Notes: generated by a model from the sequence alone, not told the origin. A DNA stretch of 64,000 bases from Flavobacterium terrigena (GCF_900108955.1 NZ_FNYA01000001.1:620001-684000); one strand, 5' to 3'. Positions 1-8,566 are shown, counted from the stretch's first letter. A program made the numbers and translations.

Positions 1-346
1 TTCCAGCCTTTTCAGAAGCATAAATTCCGTACAAACAAGTATCGTCACCAGAAAGTGAATTGGTTAACGTAATGGCTCCTGCAGTTCCTTGACTAATTCC
101 TGTTGGATCTGGAATGGCCTTTAAAATCGAAGCTAAACTTGTGGTGATTTTTCCGTTTTCGTCAATTAATAAAATTCGGAAAACAAATTCGGAAGTTCCT
201 TCTGGTAAATCATCAATTTTAACTAAAGTTCGGTTACCCGATGACAATTTAATTTCTTTTGTAAAAGCACGTTCTTTATCCCAAAATCCGTCTTTTTGAG
301 CGAAGGAAAATTGGGTAATAAGTAATAATAGGAATATTTTTTTCAT
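1..346 (-). CDS. Exported protein of unknown function, C-terminal part cut by window edge
   Basis: Reading leftward from an ATG at 346, the frame stays open to the window edge, giving about 115 residues. The first 16 residues (MKKIFLLLLITQFSFA) form a clear signal peptide ending in FA-Q, so the protein is exported. The mature part begins QKDGFWDKER and contains a stretch rich in Thr/Ser/Gly, with no catalytic motif that I recognise. It follows the metal-dependent hydrolase gene on the same strand but is separated from it by 178 bp holding a hairpin repeat, so it is probably its own unit. Function unknown; the rest of the gene lies outside the window. Confidence 0.75.
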   Translation of the reverse strand, partial: MKKIFLLLLITQFSFAQKDGFWDKERAFTKEIKLSSGNRTLVKIDDLPEGTSEFVFRILLIDENGKITTSLASILKAIPDPTGISQGTAGAITLTNSLSGDDTCLYGIYASEKAG

Positions 347-364
347 TTAATTTATTTATTTTTT

Positions 365-497
365 AAACACATAGGCACATAGAATTTTCTGTTTTAGATT
401 GAGTCGCTTCGCTCTAAATAGATAACATAGAGAAATTAATTTTCTATTGTTTTCTTTTCCAAACAAAGTTAAAAAAAGCTATGTGTCTATGTGTTTC
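365..497. repeat. Inverted pair of 8-base tandem words (hairpin repeat)
   Basis: The left arm has CACATAG at 68-74 and 76-82 of the 300s (period 8). The right arm has CTATGTGT twice in tandem at 479-494. The arms are reverse complements over about 18 bases with one mismatch and enclose roughly 95 bases, which include a GC-richer GAGTCGCTTCGCTC segment. It lies between two minus-strand genes. It looks like a non-coding repeat element rather than a simple terminator because the loop is long. Confidence 0.6.
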
Positions 498-524
498 AAC
501 ATCTAGCAATTTTGATACCAAAGT

Positions 525-1202
525 TTACAAATCGATACTTTGACCAATTTCTAAAAGCATTAAATCTTTTCCGTTTTCGAAGAATTTACGTTTAGCTTCT
601 TCATGATTGATTTCGATATAACCGAAAGTGTCGTAATGATAACCTAAAACTTTATCGCAATCCAGAAAATCAGATGCAATAATTGCGTCACCAACATCCA
701 TAGTAAAATTACTTCCGATTGGTAAAACGGCTAAATCTAAATTAGTTCTCATTGGAATTAACTTCATATCCATTGATAAAGCGGTATCACCAGCAATGTA
801 AATATTTTTATGTTCGCCTTCAATTACAAATCCGCCAGGTTGCCCGCCATAACTTCCATCTGGAAAAGAAGAAGTATGAATAGCGTTGACATATTTTACA
901 TTTCCGAATTCGAAATCCCAACTTCCACCATGATTCATGGGATGAAATTGAAATCCTTTATTTCCGTAATGTGTCGCAATTTCATGATTCGAAACAATAA
1001 CAGCATCGGTTCTTTTTGCGATAGTTTCCACATCTAAAATATGATCTTGATGTGCATGTGTTAACAAAATATAATCGGCTTCAATTTCATCAATATTAAT
1101 ATGTGAAGCTTTTGCATTAGCAGAAATAAATGGATCAACCAAAATATGAATGTCGTTGATTTGAATTCCCAAACAAGCGTGTCCGTAAAATGTAATTTTC
1201 AT
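525..1202 (-). CDS. UPF0173-type metal-dependent hydrolase (metallo-beta-lactamase fold)
   Basis: The 225-residue product starts MKITFYGHACLGI and has the zinc-binding signature THAHQDH at residues 48-54, a later HxSSFPDG segment and GDTA near residue 138, the usual order for the UPF0173 (YtkL-like) branch of the metallo-beta-lactamase fold. No signal peptide is seen, so it is cytoplasmic. The physiological substrate of the family is not established. The gene begins 7 bases after menA ends and is probably cotranscribed with it. The family call is firm, the substrate unknown. Confidence 0.9.
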   Translation of the reverse strand: MKITFYGHACLGIQINDIHILVDPFISANAKASHINIDEIEADYILLTHAHQDHILDVETIAKRTDAVIVSNHEIATHYGNKGFQFHPMNHGGSWDFEFGNVKYVNAIHTSSFPDGSYGGQPGGFVIEGEHKNIYIAGDTALSMDMKLIPMRTNLDLAVLPIGSNFTMDVGDAIIASDFLDCDKVLGYHYDTFGYIEINHEEAKRKFFENGKDLMLLEIGQSIDL

Positions 1203-1209
1203 AATATTA

Positions 1210-2109
1210 TTATTTTAAATTATAAAGAAAGCTAATCCAAATTAGGATACTTAATGCAAAAGTTCCTAAGGCAACTTTTTTCAATTCGGGATCAAAATCT
1301 TCGTGCTTTTCAGATTTTCTAACTTTTTCTAAATGTTTCAAAAAGATAATAAAAACAATAAAACTCAAAAATATTCTAGTATCAACTCCGATCGAAAAAA
1401 TAAACAAACAAAAAAACGGAGCAAGAATTAAAAAATGATGGTAATTTTTCGCCCATTTTAATCCGTTTTTCACCACAACAGTATTTTTTCCAGCAACCTT
1501 ATCATTTTCAATATCGCGCATGTTGTTCAAATTTAGAACCGCTGTGCTCAACATTCCAATAGCAATTGCAGGTAAAAACAACTTAATATCAATAGTCTTC
1601 GAATACAAAAAATTACTTCCAATAACGGCTACTAATCCAAAAAAGATAAAAACGAAAACATCTCCGAATCCACTATAGCCGTAGGCATTATTTCCAACTG
1701 TATATTTAATAGCAGCAGCAATTGAGGCAATTCCTAATACTAAAAAGATTAGAGAATAGAGAAAGTTTTCTTGTCCGAATGCGAAATAAATTAAAGCAAC
1801 AGCCAAAACAAAAGCAATAACTCCATTGATGATAATAGCTTGTTTCATTTGCCCTGAAGTAATTTCTCCAGAAGCTACTAAACGTTTTTCACCAATTCTG
1901 TTGGCGTCTGTTCCTTTAATTCCATCACCATAATCGTTAGCAAAATTGGATAATATTTGAAAGGATAATGTGGTTAATAAAGCTAAAATGAAAATAATCC
2001 ATTCGAATTTATGTTGATAGTAGGCATAAGCGCTTCCCACCAAAATTCCAGAAATAGAGAGTGGTAAGGTTCTTAATCGTGCGGCTTGAATCCAAGATTT
2101 TATGTTCAT
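1210..2109 (-). CDS. menA: 1,4-dihydroxy-2-naphthoate polyprenyltransferase
   Basis: This UbiA-family integral membrane prenyltransferase attaches the polyprenyl tail to 1,4-dihydroxy-2-naphthoate, giving demethylmenaquinone. Both Asp-rich motifs that bind Mg-diphosphate are visible: NDYGDGIKGTD (residues 58-68) and NNMRDIENDKVAGKNT (195-210). About eight hydrophobic segments and 299 residues fit the family. The start ATG overlaps the stop of the upstream small membrane gene (ATGA), implying translational coupling. Together with menB just upstream it shows that menaquinone is made here. Confidence 0.95.
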   Translation of the reverse strand: MNIKSWIQAARLRTLPLSISGILVGSAYAYYQHKFEWIIFILALLTTLSFQILSNFANDYGDGIKGTDANRIGEKRLVASGEITSGQMKQAIIINGVIAFVLAVALIYFAFGQENFLYSLIFLVLGIASIAAAIKYTVGNNAYGYSGFGDVFVFIFFGLVAVIGSNFLYSKTIDIKLFLPAIAIGMLSTAVLNLNNMRDIENDKVAGKNTVVVKNGLKWAKNYHHFLILAPFFCLFIFSIGVDTRIFLSFIVFIIFLKHLEKVRKSEKHEDFDPELKKVALGTFALSILIWISFLYNLK

Positions 2110-2486
2110 ATAATTCCGTAAATAATCAACGTTCCAAATACTATTGAAATGGGTGCTAATAGTTTTAAATAAATAGGTTTTAAATAATCCGAAGCTTTTT
2201 TAGAAAACTGATTGTGTTTTTTAATTGGTAAAATCATTAGCAATAAAGCAGAAATAACAAGAAAATAACCAAAACAATCGTAAACTGTTTCAAATTTAGT
2301 TTCTACAAAAACGAAAGCTAATCCAACTATAAGTCTTATTCCTAATTCTGAATAATTTATGGTAAAAGTACTTCCAGCTTTACTAATTATTTGTTTCGCT
2401 TTTTCGGGATAAAAAAACATGATAAATCCACAGAAAATTAGAAAAACTCCAAAGAGAACAATAATAGCTAAAGTAATTTCTTTCAT
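2106..2486 (-). CDS. Small integral membrane protein between menB and menA
   Basis: The 126-residue product has four hydrophobic stretches (about residues 4-26, 48-62, 73-87 and 106-126) and short charged loops, and no conserved motif I can name. It starts 9 bases after menB and its stop overlaps the menA start by four bases, so it is translated within the menaquinone operon. Whether it works in quinone synthesis or is a passenger cannot be told from sequence. Confidence 0.75.
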   Translation of the reverse strand: MKEITLAIIVLFGVFLIFCGFIMFFYPEKAKQIISKAGSTFTINYSELGIRLIVGLAFVFVETKFETVYDCFGYFLVISALLLMILPIKKHNQFSKKASDYLKPIYLKLLAPISIVFGTLIIYGII

Positions 2487-2495
2487 AAATTGTTA

Positions 2496-3335
2496 TTATG
2501 GTAAATATTTCTTTTCAAAATTAGGCTTACGTTTCTCTAAGAAAGCATCTCTACCTTCTTTCGCTTCGTCAGTCATGTATGCTAAACGAGTGGCTTCACC
2601 AGCAAAAACTTGTTGTCCCACCATTCCATCATCAGTTAAATTCATTGCGAATTTTAGCATTTTAATAGAAGTTGGCGATTTTCCTAAAATTTCTTGTGCC
2701 CATTCGTACGCAGTATCTTCCAATTCAGCATGTGGAATTACGGCATTTACCATTCCCATTTCATAAGCGTCTTGAGCAGAATAATTTCTTCCTAAAAAGA
2801 AAATTTCTCTAGCTTTTTTCTGACCTACCATTTTCGCCAAATAAGCAGAGCCATAACCACCATCAAAGCTAGTTACATCCGCATCAGTTTGTTTAAAAAT
2901 GGCGTGTTCTTTACTTGCCAAAGTCAAATCGCAAACCACGTGTAAACTATGTCCGCCACCAACAGCCCAACCTGGAACTACACAAATAACAGCTTTTGGC
3001 ATAAAACGAATCATACGTTGTACTTCTAAAATATTTAGTCTATGGTATCCGTCTTCTCCAACATAACCTTGATGTCCGCGCGCTTTTTGATCGCCACCGC
3101 TACAAAAACTCCAAATTCCGTCTTTAGAACTTGGTCCTTCAGCCGAAAGTAAAACTACTCCAATTGAAGTATCTTCTTGCGCATCATAAAAAGCATCAAT
3201 TAATTCTTTTGTGGTTTTTGGACGGAATGCATTTCGAACATCTGGTCTGTTAAATGCAATTCTGGCAACACCATTACATTTTTTATACGTTATATCTTCG
3301 TATTCTTTTACAATTTTCCAGTTGATATTTGACAT
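2496..3335 (-). CDS. menB: 1,4-dihydroxy-2-naphthoyl-CoA synthase
   Basis: MenB closes the naphthoquinol ring from o-succinylbenzoyl-CoA. The 279-residue product has crotonase-fold features: FCSGGDQKARG near residues 77-87, VPGWAVGGGHSLH (oxyanion-hole glycines) and FDGGYGSAYLA, all typical of MenB rather than generic enoyl-CoA hydratases. The C-terminus KRKPNFEKK is also the usual MenB ending. It is the first gene of a minus-strand set menB / membrane protein / menA / hydrolase. Confidence 0.95.
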   Translation of the reverse strand: MSNINWKIVKEYEDITYKKCNGVARIAFNRPDVRNAFRPKTTKELIDAFYDAQEDTSIGVVLLSAEGPSSKDGIWSFCSGGDQKARGHQGYVGEDGYHRLNILEVQRMIRFMPKAVICVVPGWAVGGGHSLHVVCDLTLASKEHAIFKQTDADVTSFDGGYGSAYLAKMVGQKKAREIFFLGRNYSAQDAYEMGMVNAVIPHAELEDTAYEWAQEILGKSPTSIKMLKFAMNLTDDGMVGQQVFAGEATRLAYMTDEAKEGRDAFLEKRKPNFEKKYLP

Positions 3336-3353
3336 AATTTTATATTGAAATTG

Positions 3354-3369
3354 TCTCGAAATTTCGAGA
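3354..3369. repeat. Perfect 16-bp palindrome between divergent genes
   Basis: TCTCGAAATTTCGAGA is an exact palindrome in the divergent spacer between menB and the PH-like gene. It is flanked by ATTGAAATT on both sides (around 3344 and 3376). It could be an operator for a dimeric regulator or a small repeat; no regulator is identifiable nearby. Confidence 0.4.
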
Positions 3370-3466
3370 TTATTATTGAAATTATATTTTATAATATTTT
3401 CAGTAAAAATAATCCTTTTTTAATTTATATTGCAATCCAATATTACATAAAATTAAATTTTCATTA

Positions 3467-3898
3467 ATGCATTATAAATCAAGCGTTTCAAAAATATATT
3501 ACATCATATTTCCTTTGTTTATGGCTGGAATATTTTTGATGAATTATTTCCTTCCTTCAGAAAAGGAAAAAATTATAACTTTTGCGCCATTATTTGTTTT
3601 GTTTGGCGGGTTAATCCTTTTTATTATTGCGATTAAAAACACCAAATATTACATCGAAGGGAATGTTTTAATAAGTCAGGTTTTATTTTATAAATACAAA
3701 GTCAATATTGAAACCATTAGAAAAATTGAATACAACCATACTATTTTTGTAGGCACAACAACAAAATTAGGCTGGGACACGAAAGGATTAATTGTTCACT
3801 ATAACAAGTTTGATGATTATTTTATTTCACCAGCAAACAAAGAACAATTTATTGCCCATTTATTACAACTCAATCCAAATATAGAAATTAAAAAATAA
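3467..3898 (+). CDS. Membrane-anchored bacterial PH-like protein (first copy)
   Basis: The 143-residue product has two hydrophobic segments (about 9-28 and 39-55) followed by a soluble beta-rich domain. That domain (YYIEGNVLI... KGLIVHYNKFDDYFISP...F) resembles the DUF1200/bPH_4 type of bacterial PH-like domain. It is a clear paralogue of the gene at 5011: same layout, shared YYxI...V, HKG/TKG-I, Y-K-DDxFISP and QFIA-L-NPNIEI patterns. It leads a tightly packed four-gene set, 6 bases before the C1 peptidase. The role is unknown; PH-like domains of this group are usually taken as membrane-associated modules. Confidence 0.8.
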   Translation: MHYKSSVSKIYYIIFPLFMAGIFLMNYFLPSEKEKIITFAPLFVLFGGLILFIIAIKNTKYYIEGNVLISQVLFYKYKVNIETIRKIEYNHTIFVGTTTKLGWDTKGLIVHYNKFDDYFISPANKEQFIAHLLQLNPNIEIKK

Positions 3899-3904
3899 TT
3901 AAAA

Positions 3905-5011
3905 ATGAAAAAATCTATTATACTTTCTGCATTTTTGCTAGGAACTTTCGCTATACAAGCACAGAATTATGATTTTAAGGAAACTAAAAACTTAGAACAT
4001 AATCCGGTAATCTCACAAGGGCAAACTGGAACATGTTGGAGTTTTTCAACTACTTCGTTTTTGGAGTCGGAAATTACTCGAATTACAGGTAAAAAAATTG
4101 ATATTTCTGAAATGTATCAAGCTCGAACAACTTATCCTTTAAAAGCAGAAAATTATGTGATGCGACAAGGAAAAGCCAATTTTAGCGAAGGTGCGTTAGC
4201 TCATGATGTAATTAATAGTGCCAACAAATACGGAATTGTGCCAAACAGTGCTTATACTGGTTTAGAAAACGAAGAAACCAAACACAATCATGCAGAAATG
4301 GTTGCGGTTTTGGAAGCTATGGTAAAAACATATGTAGCAAATCCGGCTGGAAAATTATCGAAAAATTGGAAAAATGCTATAAATAGTGTTTTAGATACAT
4401 ATTTAGGAAAAGTGCCAAATGATTTTACATTTGAAGGTAAAAAATACACGCCAAAATCATTTATGGAAATGACGAAAATTAATCCGTCAAATTATATTAC
4501 CTTAACATCTTTTACTCACGAACCTTTTTACAAACCATTTATCTTAAACATTCCAGATAATTTTTCAAACGGAAGTTTATATAATATCACTTTAGATGAA
4601 TTAGTTGCTGCAACAGACAAAGCGTTAGATAATGGCTATACATTATCAATTGATGCCGATGTTTCTGAAAAATATTTCACAAAAGATGGAATTGCTTTTG
4701 TTCCAGAAAACGAGAGCGATTTAGAAAAAGGTAAAACAGAAATTGTTGCGGAGAAAACAATCACTCCAGAATTTCGTCAACAAGAATTTGAAAACTTCGC
4801 TACAACTGATGATCATTTAATGCATATTATTGGAAAAGCAAAAGATGTAAAAGGTAACGAATATTACCTTATTAAAAACTCTTGGGGAAACAAAGCTGGA
4901 AAAGACGGATATTTTTATATGAGTAAACCTTATTTTAAACTAAAAGCTATCTCAGTAATGTTACATAAAGACGGAATTGAAAAAGATTTAAAAAAGAAAC
5001 TAAGTTTATAA
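3905..5011 (+). CDS. Secreted C1-family cysteine peptidase (bleomycin-hydrolase-like)
   Basis: A signal peptide (MKKSIILSAFLLGTFAIQA) precedes a papain-like domain of 368 residues. The active-site segment is QGQTGTCWSFS with the nucleophile at Cys44; the His lies in DDHLMHIIG and the Asn in IKNSWGNKAGKDGYF. The order and the long insert between Cys and His match the C1B (bleomycin hydrolase/aminopeptidase C) group. It is probably periplasmic. It sits between two paralogous PH-like membrane proteins; its stop overlaps the next start as TAATG, so the genes are translationally coupled. Confidence 0.9.
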   Translation: MKKSIILSAFLLGTFAIQAQNYDFKETKNLEHNPVISQGQTGTCWSFSTTSFLESEITRITGKKIDISEMYQARTTYPLKAENYVMRQGKANFSEGALAHDVINSANKYGIVPNSAYTGLENEETKHNHAEMVAVLEAMVKTYVANPAGKLSKNWKNAINSVLDTYLGKVPNDFTFEGKKYTPKSFMEMTKINPSNYITLTSFTHEPFYKPFILNIPDNFSNGSLYNITLDELVAATDKALDNGYTLSIDADVSEKYFTKDGIAFVPENESDLEKGKTEIVAEKTITPEFRQQEFENFATTDDHLMHIIGKAKDVKGNEYYLIKNSWGNKAGKDGYFYMSKPYFKLKAISVMLHKDGIEKDLKKKLSL

Positions 5012-5439
5012 TGCAATTCAAATCTGGTTTTAGTAAAATCAATTTTACAATACCTTTAATACCTGTATTTATAATACTTATTATCAGTATTTTTACAGAA
5101 AAGGATATTAACTTAATTATTTTTCCAGCTTTAGGAATTTATGTTTTTATAATATTGCTTTTCACAATTTTGTTTTACACAACCTATTATGAAATTCGAG
5201 AAGACTTTTTAATTGTTTCATTGTTTTTTTACAAAACTAAAATTAAAACTTCTGAAATAAGAAGCATTAAATATTCTAATTCAATTATAAAAACAAATTT
5301 ATATAAGCCAGGTTTTGATCACAAAGGAATAGAAATTAGGTATCACAAATACGATGATATTTTTATCTCACCAAAAAACAGAGACCAATTTATTGCTCAA
5401 TTACAAAAAATCAATCCCAACATTGAAATAATAAAATAA
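5011..5439 (+). CDS. Membrane-anchored bacterial PH-like protein (second copy)
   Basis: The 142-residue paralogue of the 3467 gene has two hydrophobic segments (about 13-28 and 33-56) then a PH-like domain ending in YDDIFISPKNRDQFIAQL and NPNIEI. Start and stop are both shared as TAATG with the neighbours, so peptidase, this protein and the serine hydrolase are made together. Having two diverged copies either side of a peptidase suggests tandem duplication with an intervening gene. Function unknown. Confidence 0.8.
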   Translation: MQFKSGFSKINFTIPLIPVFIILIISIFTEKDINLIIFPALGIYVFIILLFTILFYTTYYEIREDFLIVSLFFYKTKIKTSEIRSIKYSNSIIKTNLYKPGFDHKGIEIRYHKYDDIFISPKNRDQFIAQLQKINPNIEIIK

Positions 5440-6623
5440 TGAAATTTTTACGCTTACTACTACTATCGGCTATACTAATTGCTTGTAAAGACAAGGCAAA
5501 AGATTTTTCTAAAAAAAATGGTACTCAAAAAGATCAAGGAGATTTTTTTGTAGCCTTTAATGAGTTAGACAAATCGTATTGCGATAAACAAAAAGAAGAA
5601 ATCAGTTATCTATACAATAAATTAATCAACAAAAATGATTTTTATGGTCAGTTTTTAGTCGCCAAAAACGGAAAAATTTTGTTTGAAGACTATGAAGGAT
5701 TTGCCTATAAAGAAAAAGACGATAAAAACAGAAAAGACAAACCTTTACATATAGCATCAGTTAGTAAAGTATTGACAGCTGCTGTTATTTTACGAATGGT
5801 TGATGAAGGAAAAATTGGTTTAGATGATAAAGTTTCGAAGTATTTAAAAGGGTTTTATCACGATGAAATTACGGTAAGAATGTTGTTAAATCACCGAAGT
5901 GGTTTACGTCATTATGGCTATTTTATTGAGCGTGATGTTAAATGGGACAAATCGAAACGTATTACTAATCAGGATATTTTAGATTTGATAAATTCTGGAA
6001 AAATTCATTTAGAAAGTACGCCAGGAACTCGTTTTGCATATTGTAATACGAATTATTCAATATTAGCTTTAATCATTGAAAAAGTTTCAGGAATGCGTTA
6101 TCATGAAGCCATGGACAAGTTACTTTTCAAACCTTTAGGAATGAAAAATACTTTTGTTTTTGATTATGAAAAACACCACGACACAGTAAGTCAAACTTAT
6201 AAAGCAAGTAGATTACGACTGGCTTTTGACCATTTAGATTTAGTTTATGGTGACAAAAATATTTATTCAACCGCACGCGATTTATTAAAATTTGATTTAG
6301 CAACGTATTCTGATAAATTTTTCAGTGATAAACTTAGAAAAGAAATTTTTAAAGGCTACAGTTACGAATCTAAAGGTGAAAAAAACTACGGATTAGGTAT
6401 TCGTTTACGTGAATGGAAAGAAGCACCAACATTAACTTATCATAACGGTTGGTGGCACGGAAATACTTCATCATACATTACTCAAAAAAATGATACGGTT
6501 ACTATAATTGCACTTTCGAATAAAATGACACACAACACCTATCAAACTAAAAAGTTTATTAAGTTATTTAATCCTAAATATCCAATAAAATTAGACAGTG
6601 ATGCTGGTGGTGCGAATGAATAG
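5439..6623 (+). CDS. Serine hydrolase lipoprotein, class C beta-lactamase/PBP fold
   Basis: The N-terminus MKFLRLLLLSAILIAC gives a lipoprotein leader with Cys16 as likely anchor. The 394-residue product has the three motifs of the beta-lactamase-like serine hydrolases: SVSK (residues 107-110), YCN (201-203) and a late HNGWWHG segment. Members include peptidases, esterases and D-aminoacyl enzymes, so the substrate cannot be assigned. It is the last gene of the coupled set starting at 3467. The first motif and the length (394) suggest an active enzyme rather than a receptor. Confidence 0.88.
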   Translation: MKFLRLLLLSAILIACKDKAKDFSKKNGTQKDQGDFFVAFNELDKSYCDKQKEEISYLYNKLINKNDFYGQFLVAKNGKILFEDYEGFAYKEKDDKNRKDKPLHIASVSKVLTAAVILRMVDEGKIGLDDKVSKYLKGFYHDEITVRMLLNHRSGLRHYGYFIERDVKWDKSKRITNQDILDLINSGKIHLESTPGTRFAYCNTNYSILALIIEKVSGMRYHEAMDKLLFKPLGMKNTFVFDYEKHHDTVSQTYKASRLRLAFDHLDLVYGDKNIYSTARDLLKFDLATYSDKFFSDKLRKEIFKGYSYESKGEKNYGLGIRLREWKEAPTLTYHNGWWHGNTSSYITQKNDTVTIIALSNKMTHNTYQTKKFIKLFNPKYPIKLDSDAGGANE

Positions 6624-6637
6624 TTAGAAATTATTAT

Positions 6638-6701
6638 ATTTTGTGGGTTTTTAAATACTAACCAATCATATTTTGCGTTTTTATTAAAAACCTCACAAAA
6701 T
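6638..6701 (+). promoter_or_regulatory. Inverted repeat whose right arm runs into the start codon of the next gene
   Basis: Left arm 6638-6654 and right arm 6684-6701 are reverse complements over 17 bases with a single-base bulge, around a 29-base loop. The right arm covers the first two bases of the ATG at 6700. If present in the mRNA the hairpin would bury the start region. It has no U-tract after it, which argues against a terminator for the serine hydrolase gene. Role is inferred only. Confidence 0.4.
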
Positions 6702-7383
6702 GTTACTAAAATTCACTTTTACTATAGTTTCAATTCTATTTGTTAGTTACGCTTCCATAAAAAACGATATTAACACAAGTAGAAAGCAATTATCACAATC
6801 CTATAAAATTTCAACAAATAAGTCCGGCTCGAGCAATAGCGAACTGGCGAAGCAAACCTTAAATCAGATTAGACATAAATTCACCAATCATTTAGTGAGA
6901 GATATTATTCCCCAATGGTATGGTACGAAATGGTCTTTTGATGGCTATTCTGAAACTCCGAAATCTGGTAGCATTGCTTGTGGCTATTTTGTTTCTACCA
7001 CTTTACGTGATATGGGAATGAACATCAATCGTTACAAACTCGCACAAAAAGCACCTTATCATGAAGCGAAAGTAATTGCTTGTGGCACAGTTATTGAGAC
7101 ACTTCAAAACAAAACAAAAGAAGAATTAAAAGCGTATTTCATTCACAATAAAAAAGACGGATTGTACTTTATTGGGTTAGATTTTCATGTCGGATTTATT
7201 TTAAAAGAAGGCCAAAACATCTATTTCATTCACTCCAATTACCACAACAATTCTGGACCAACAAAAGAAAAAATTGAAGATTCTAAAGTCATGAAAAGTA
7301 GTGTTTATCATTTTTGTAATATTACACATAACGATGTTTTACTTAAAAAATGGTTAAATAATGAAGTTATAAATACAAATTAG
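6700..7383 (+). CDS. Exported Cys/His protein, possible papain-like or NlpC/P60-like hydrolase
   Basis: The 227-residue product opens with a signal peptide (MLLKFTFTIVSILFVSYA). The mature part has a Cys in SIACGYFVSTTL (Cys94) at the start of a helix, and later DFHVGFIL (His163) followed by YFIHSNYH, an arrangement seen in papain-fold amidases and peptidases. I cannot name a family with confidence. It follows the C1 peptidase set but is 76 bases away, with a hairpin across its start, so it may be separately controlled. Confidence 0.7.
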   Translation: MLLKFTFTIVSILFVSYASIKNDINTSRKQLSQSYKISTNKSGSSNSELAKQTLNQIRHKFTNHLVRDIIPQWYGTKWSFDGYSETPKSGSIACGYFVSTTLRDMGMNINRYKLAQKAPYHEAKVIACGTVIETLQNKTKEELKAYFIHNKKDGLYFIGLDFHVGFILKEGQNIYFIHSNYHNNSGPTKEKIEDSKVMKSSVYHFCNITHNDVLLKKWLNNEVINTN

Positions 7384-7416
7384 GCTTTTAAACTCTAACA
7401 ATAGAAGAAAATTTAC

Positions 7417-7424
7417 TAATTTTG
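7417..7424 (+). promoter_or_regulatory. Probable -7 element ahead of def
   Basis: TAATTTTG fits the Bacteroidota -7 consensus TAnnTTTG and lies 15 bases before the def ATG. I see no good TTTG upstream at the expected distance, so this is a partial match. Confidence 0.4.
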
Positions 7425-7439
7425 CAAAAAATTTAAACC

Positions 7440-8027
7440 ATGATTTTACCAATTTACGGATACGGCGAAGCTGTTTTAAGAAAAGTTTGCGAAGATATCC
7501 CACAAGATTATCCAAACTTAACAGAAACTTTAAGTAACATGTATGAAACCATGTATAATGCTTCAGGTGTTGGTTTGGCTGCCCCTCAAGTTGGTTTAGC
7601 AATAAGATTATTCATCATTGATACTACTCCATTTGCTGATAGCGATGAAGTTTCAAAAGAAGAAGCAGAAGAATTAAAAGGTTTCAAACAAACTTTTATT
7701 AATGCAAAAATTGTAAAAGAAGAAGGTGAACTTTGGGGTTTTAACGAAGGTTGTTTGAGTATTCCAGATGTTCGTGAAGACGTTTTTCGTCATGATACCA
7801 TTACAATTGAATATGTTGATGAAAATTTCGCTAAAAAAACAGAAGTATATAACGGATTGATTGCGAGAGTAATCCAACACGAGTACGATCATATTGAAGG
7901 AATTTTATTTACAGATCACCTTTCCATGTTAAAGAAAAAATTAGTCGGTAAAAAATTGCAAAACATTATGGAAGGCAAAGCCAGACCAGATTACCGTATG
8001 AAATTTGCCAATTTAAAAATTAAGTAA
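7440..8027 (+). CDS. def: Peptide deformylase
   Basis: Removes the formyl group from the N-terminal Met of new proteins. All three family motifs are present in the 195-residue product: GVGLAAPQVG (43-52), EGCLS (103-107, metal-binding Cys105) and QHEYDH (146-151, metal-binding His147 and His151 with catalytic Glu148). The insert between motifs 1 and 2 (residues 64-88) is acidic. It has its own candidate promoter and lies directly before the DUF5606 gene. Confidence 0.97.
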   Translation: MILPIYGYGEAVLRKVCEDIPQDYPNLTETLSNMYETMYNASGVGLAAPQVGLAIRLFIIDTTPFADSDEVSKEEAEELKGFKQTFINAKIVKEEGELWGFNEGCLSIPDVREDVFRHDTITIEYVDENFAKKTEVYNGLIARVIQHEYDHIEGILFTDHLSMLKKKLVGKKLQNIMEGKARPDYRMKFANLKIK

Positions 8028-8044
8028 AAATTAAGTATTTCAAG

Positions 8045-8075
8045 TTTGTTTTTGAAATTTTAAAATATATATTTG
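8045..8075 (+). promoter_or_regulatory. Bacteroidota-type promoter ahead of the DUF5606 gene
   Basis: TTTG at 8045-8048, a 19-base spacer, then TATATTTG at 8068-8075. This is a full match to the TTTG / TAnnTTTG pattern of the Bacteroidota housekeeping sigma factor, 25 bases before the ATG. Confidence 0.65.
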
Positions 8076-8100
8076 CCATCTTATAAAAACTAAACACACT

Positions 8101-8538
8101 ATGAGTTTTCAAAAAATATTAGCCATTTCTGGTAAGCCAGGATTATATGAATTAAAAGTACAAACCCGTTCTGGTTTTGTGGCTGAAGCTTTATTAGACG
8201 GTAAAAAAATTACTGTTGGATTAAGAAGTAATGTAAGTTTATTATCTGAAATTGCCGTTTACACGTATAACGAAGAAGTAAAATTAATCGAAATTTTCAA
8301 AACTATTTCTGCTAAAGAAAATGGAGAACCAACTATTTCTCATAAAGAAAGTGACGATAAATTGAAAAGCTATTTCAGAGAAATTTTACCTGAATTTGAC
8401 GAAGACAGAGTTTATACTTCAGACATTAAAAAAATCTTTAATTGGTATAACATTTTACAACCAAAAGGTTATGTATCAGTAGAAGCTTTAAACACAGAAG
8501 TTAAAGAAGAAGAAAAAGAAGAAACCGCAGCTGAGTAA
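8101..8538 (+). CDS. DUF5606 domain protein
   Basis: A 145-residue cytoplasmic protein, widely found in Flavobacteriia and located next to def. The N-terminal half (SFQKILAISGKPGLYELKVQ) is a compact beta-rich domain; the middle (YFREILPEFDEDRVY) is helical; the last 15 residues are a Glu/Lys-rich tail. The role of DUF5606 is not known. A full promoter match precedes it and a strong terminator follows, so it is probably a single-gene transcript. Confidence 0.85.
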   Translation: MSFQKILAISGKPGLYELKVQTRSGFVAEALLDGKKITVGLRSNVSLLSEIAVYTYNEEVKLIEIFKTISAKENGEPTISHKESDDKLKSYFREILPEFDEDRVYTSDIKKIFNWYNILQPKGYVSVEALNTEVKEEEKEETAAE

Positions 8539-8566
8539 TTTATTACTTGTTCAAAAATTATACTCG

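Noticed and set aside
365-497. CRISPR-like repeat
   Set aside because: Only two repeat units per arm, inverted relative to each other, with no spacers and no cas genes.
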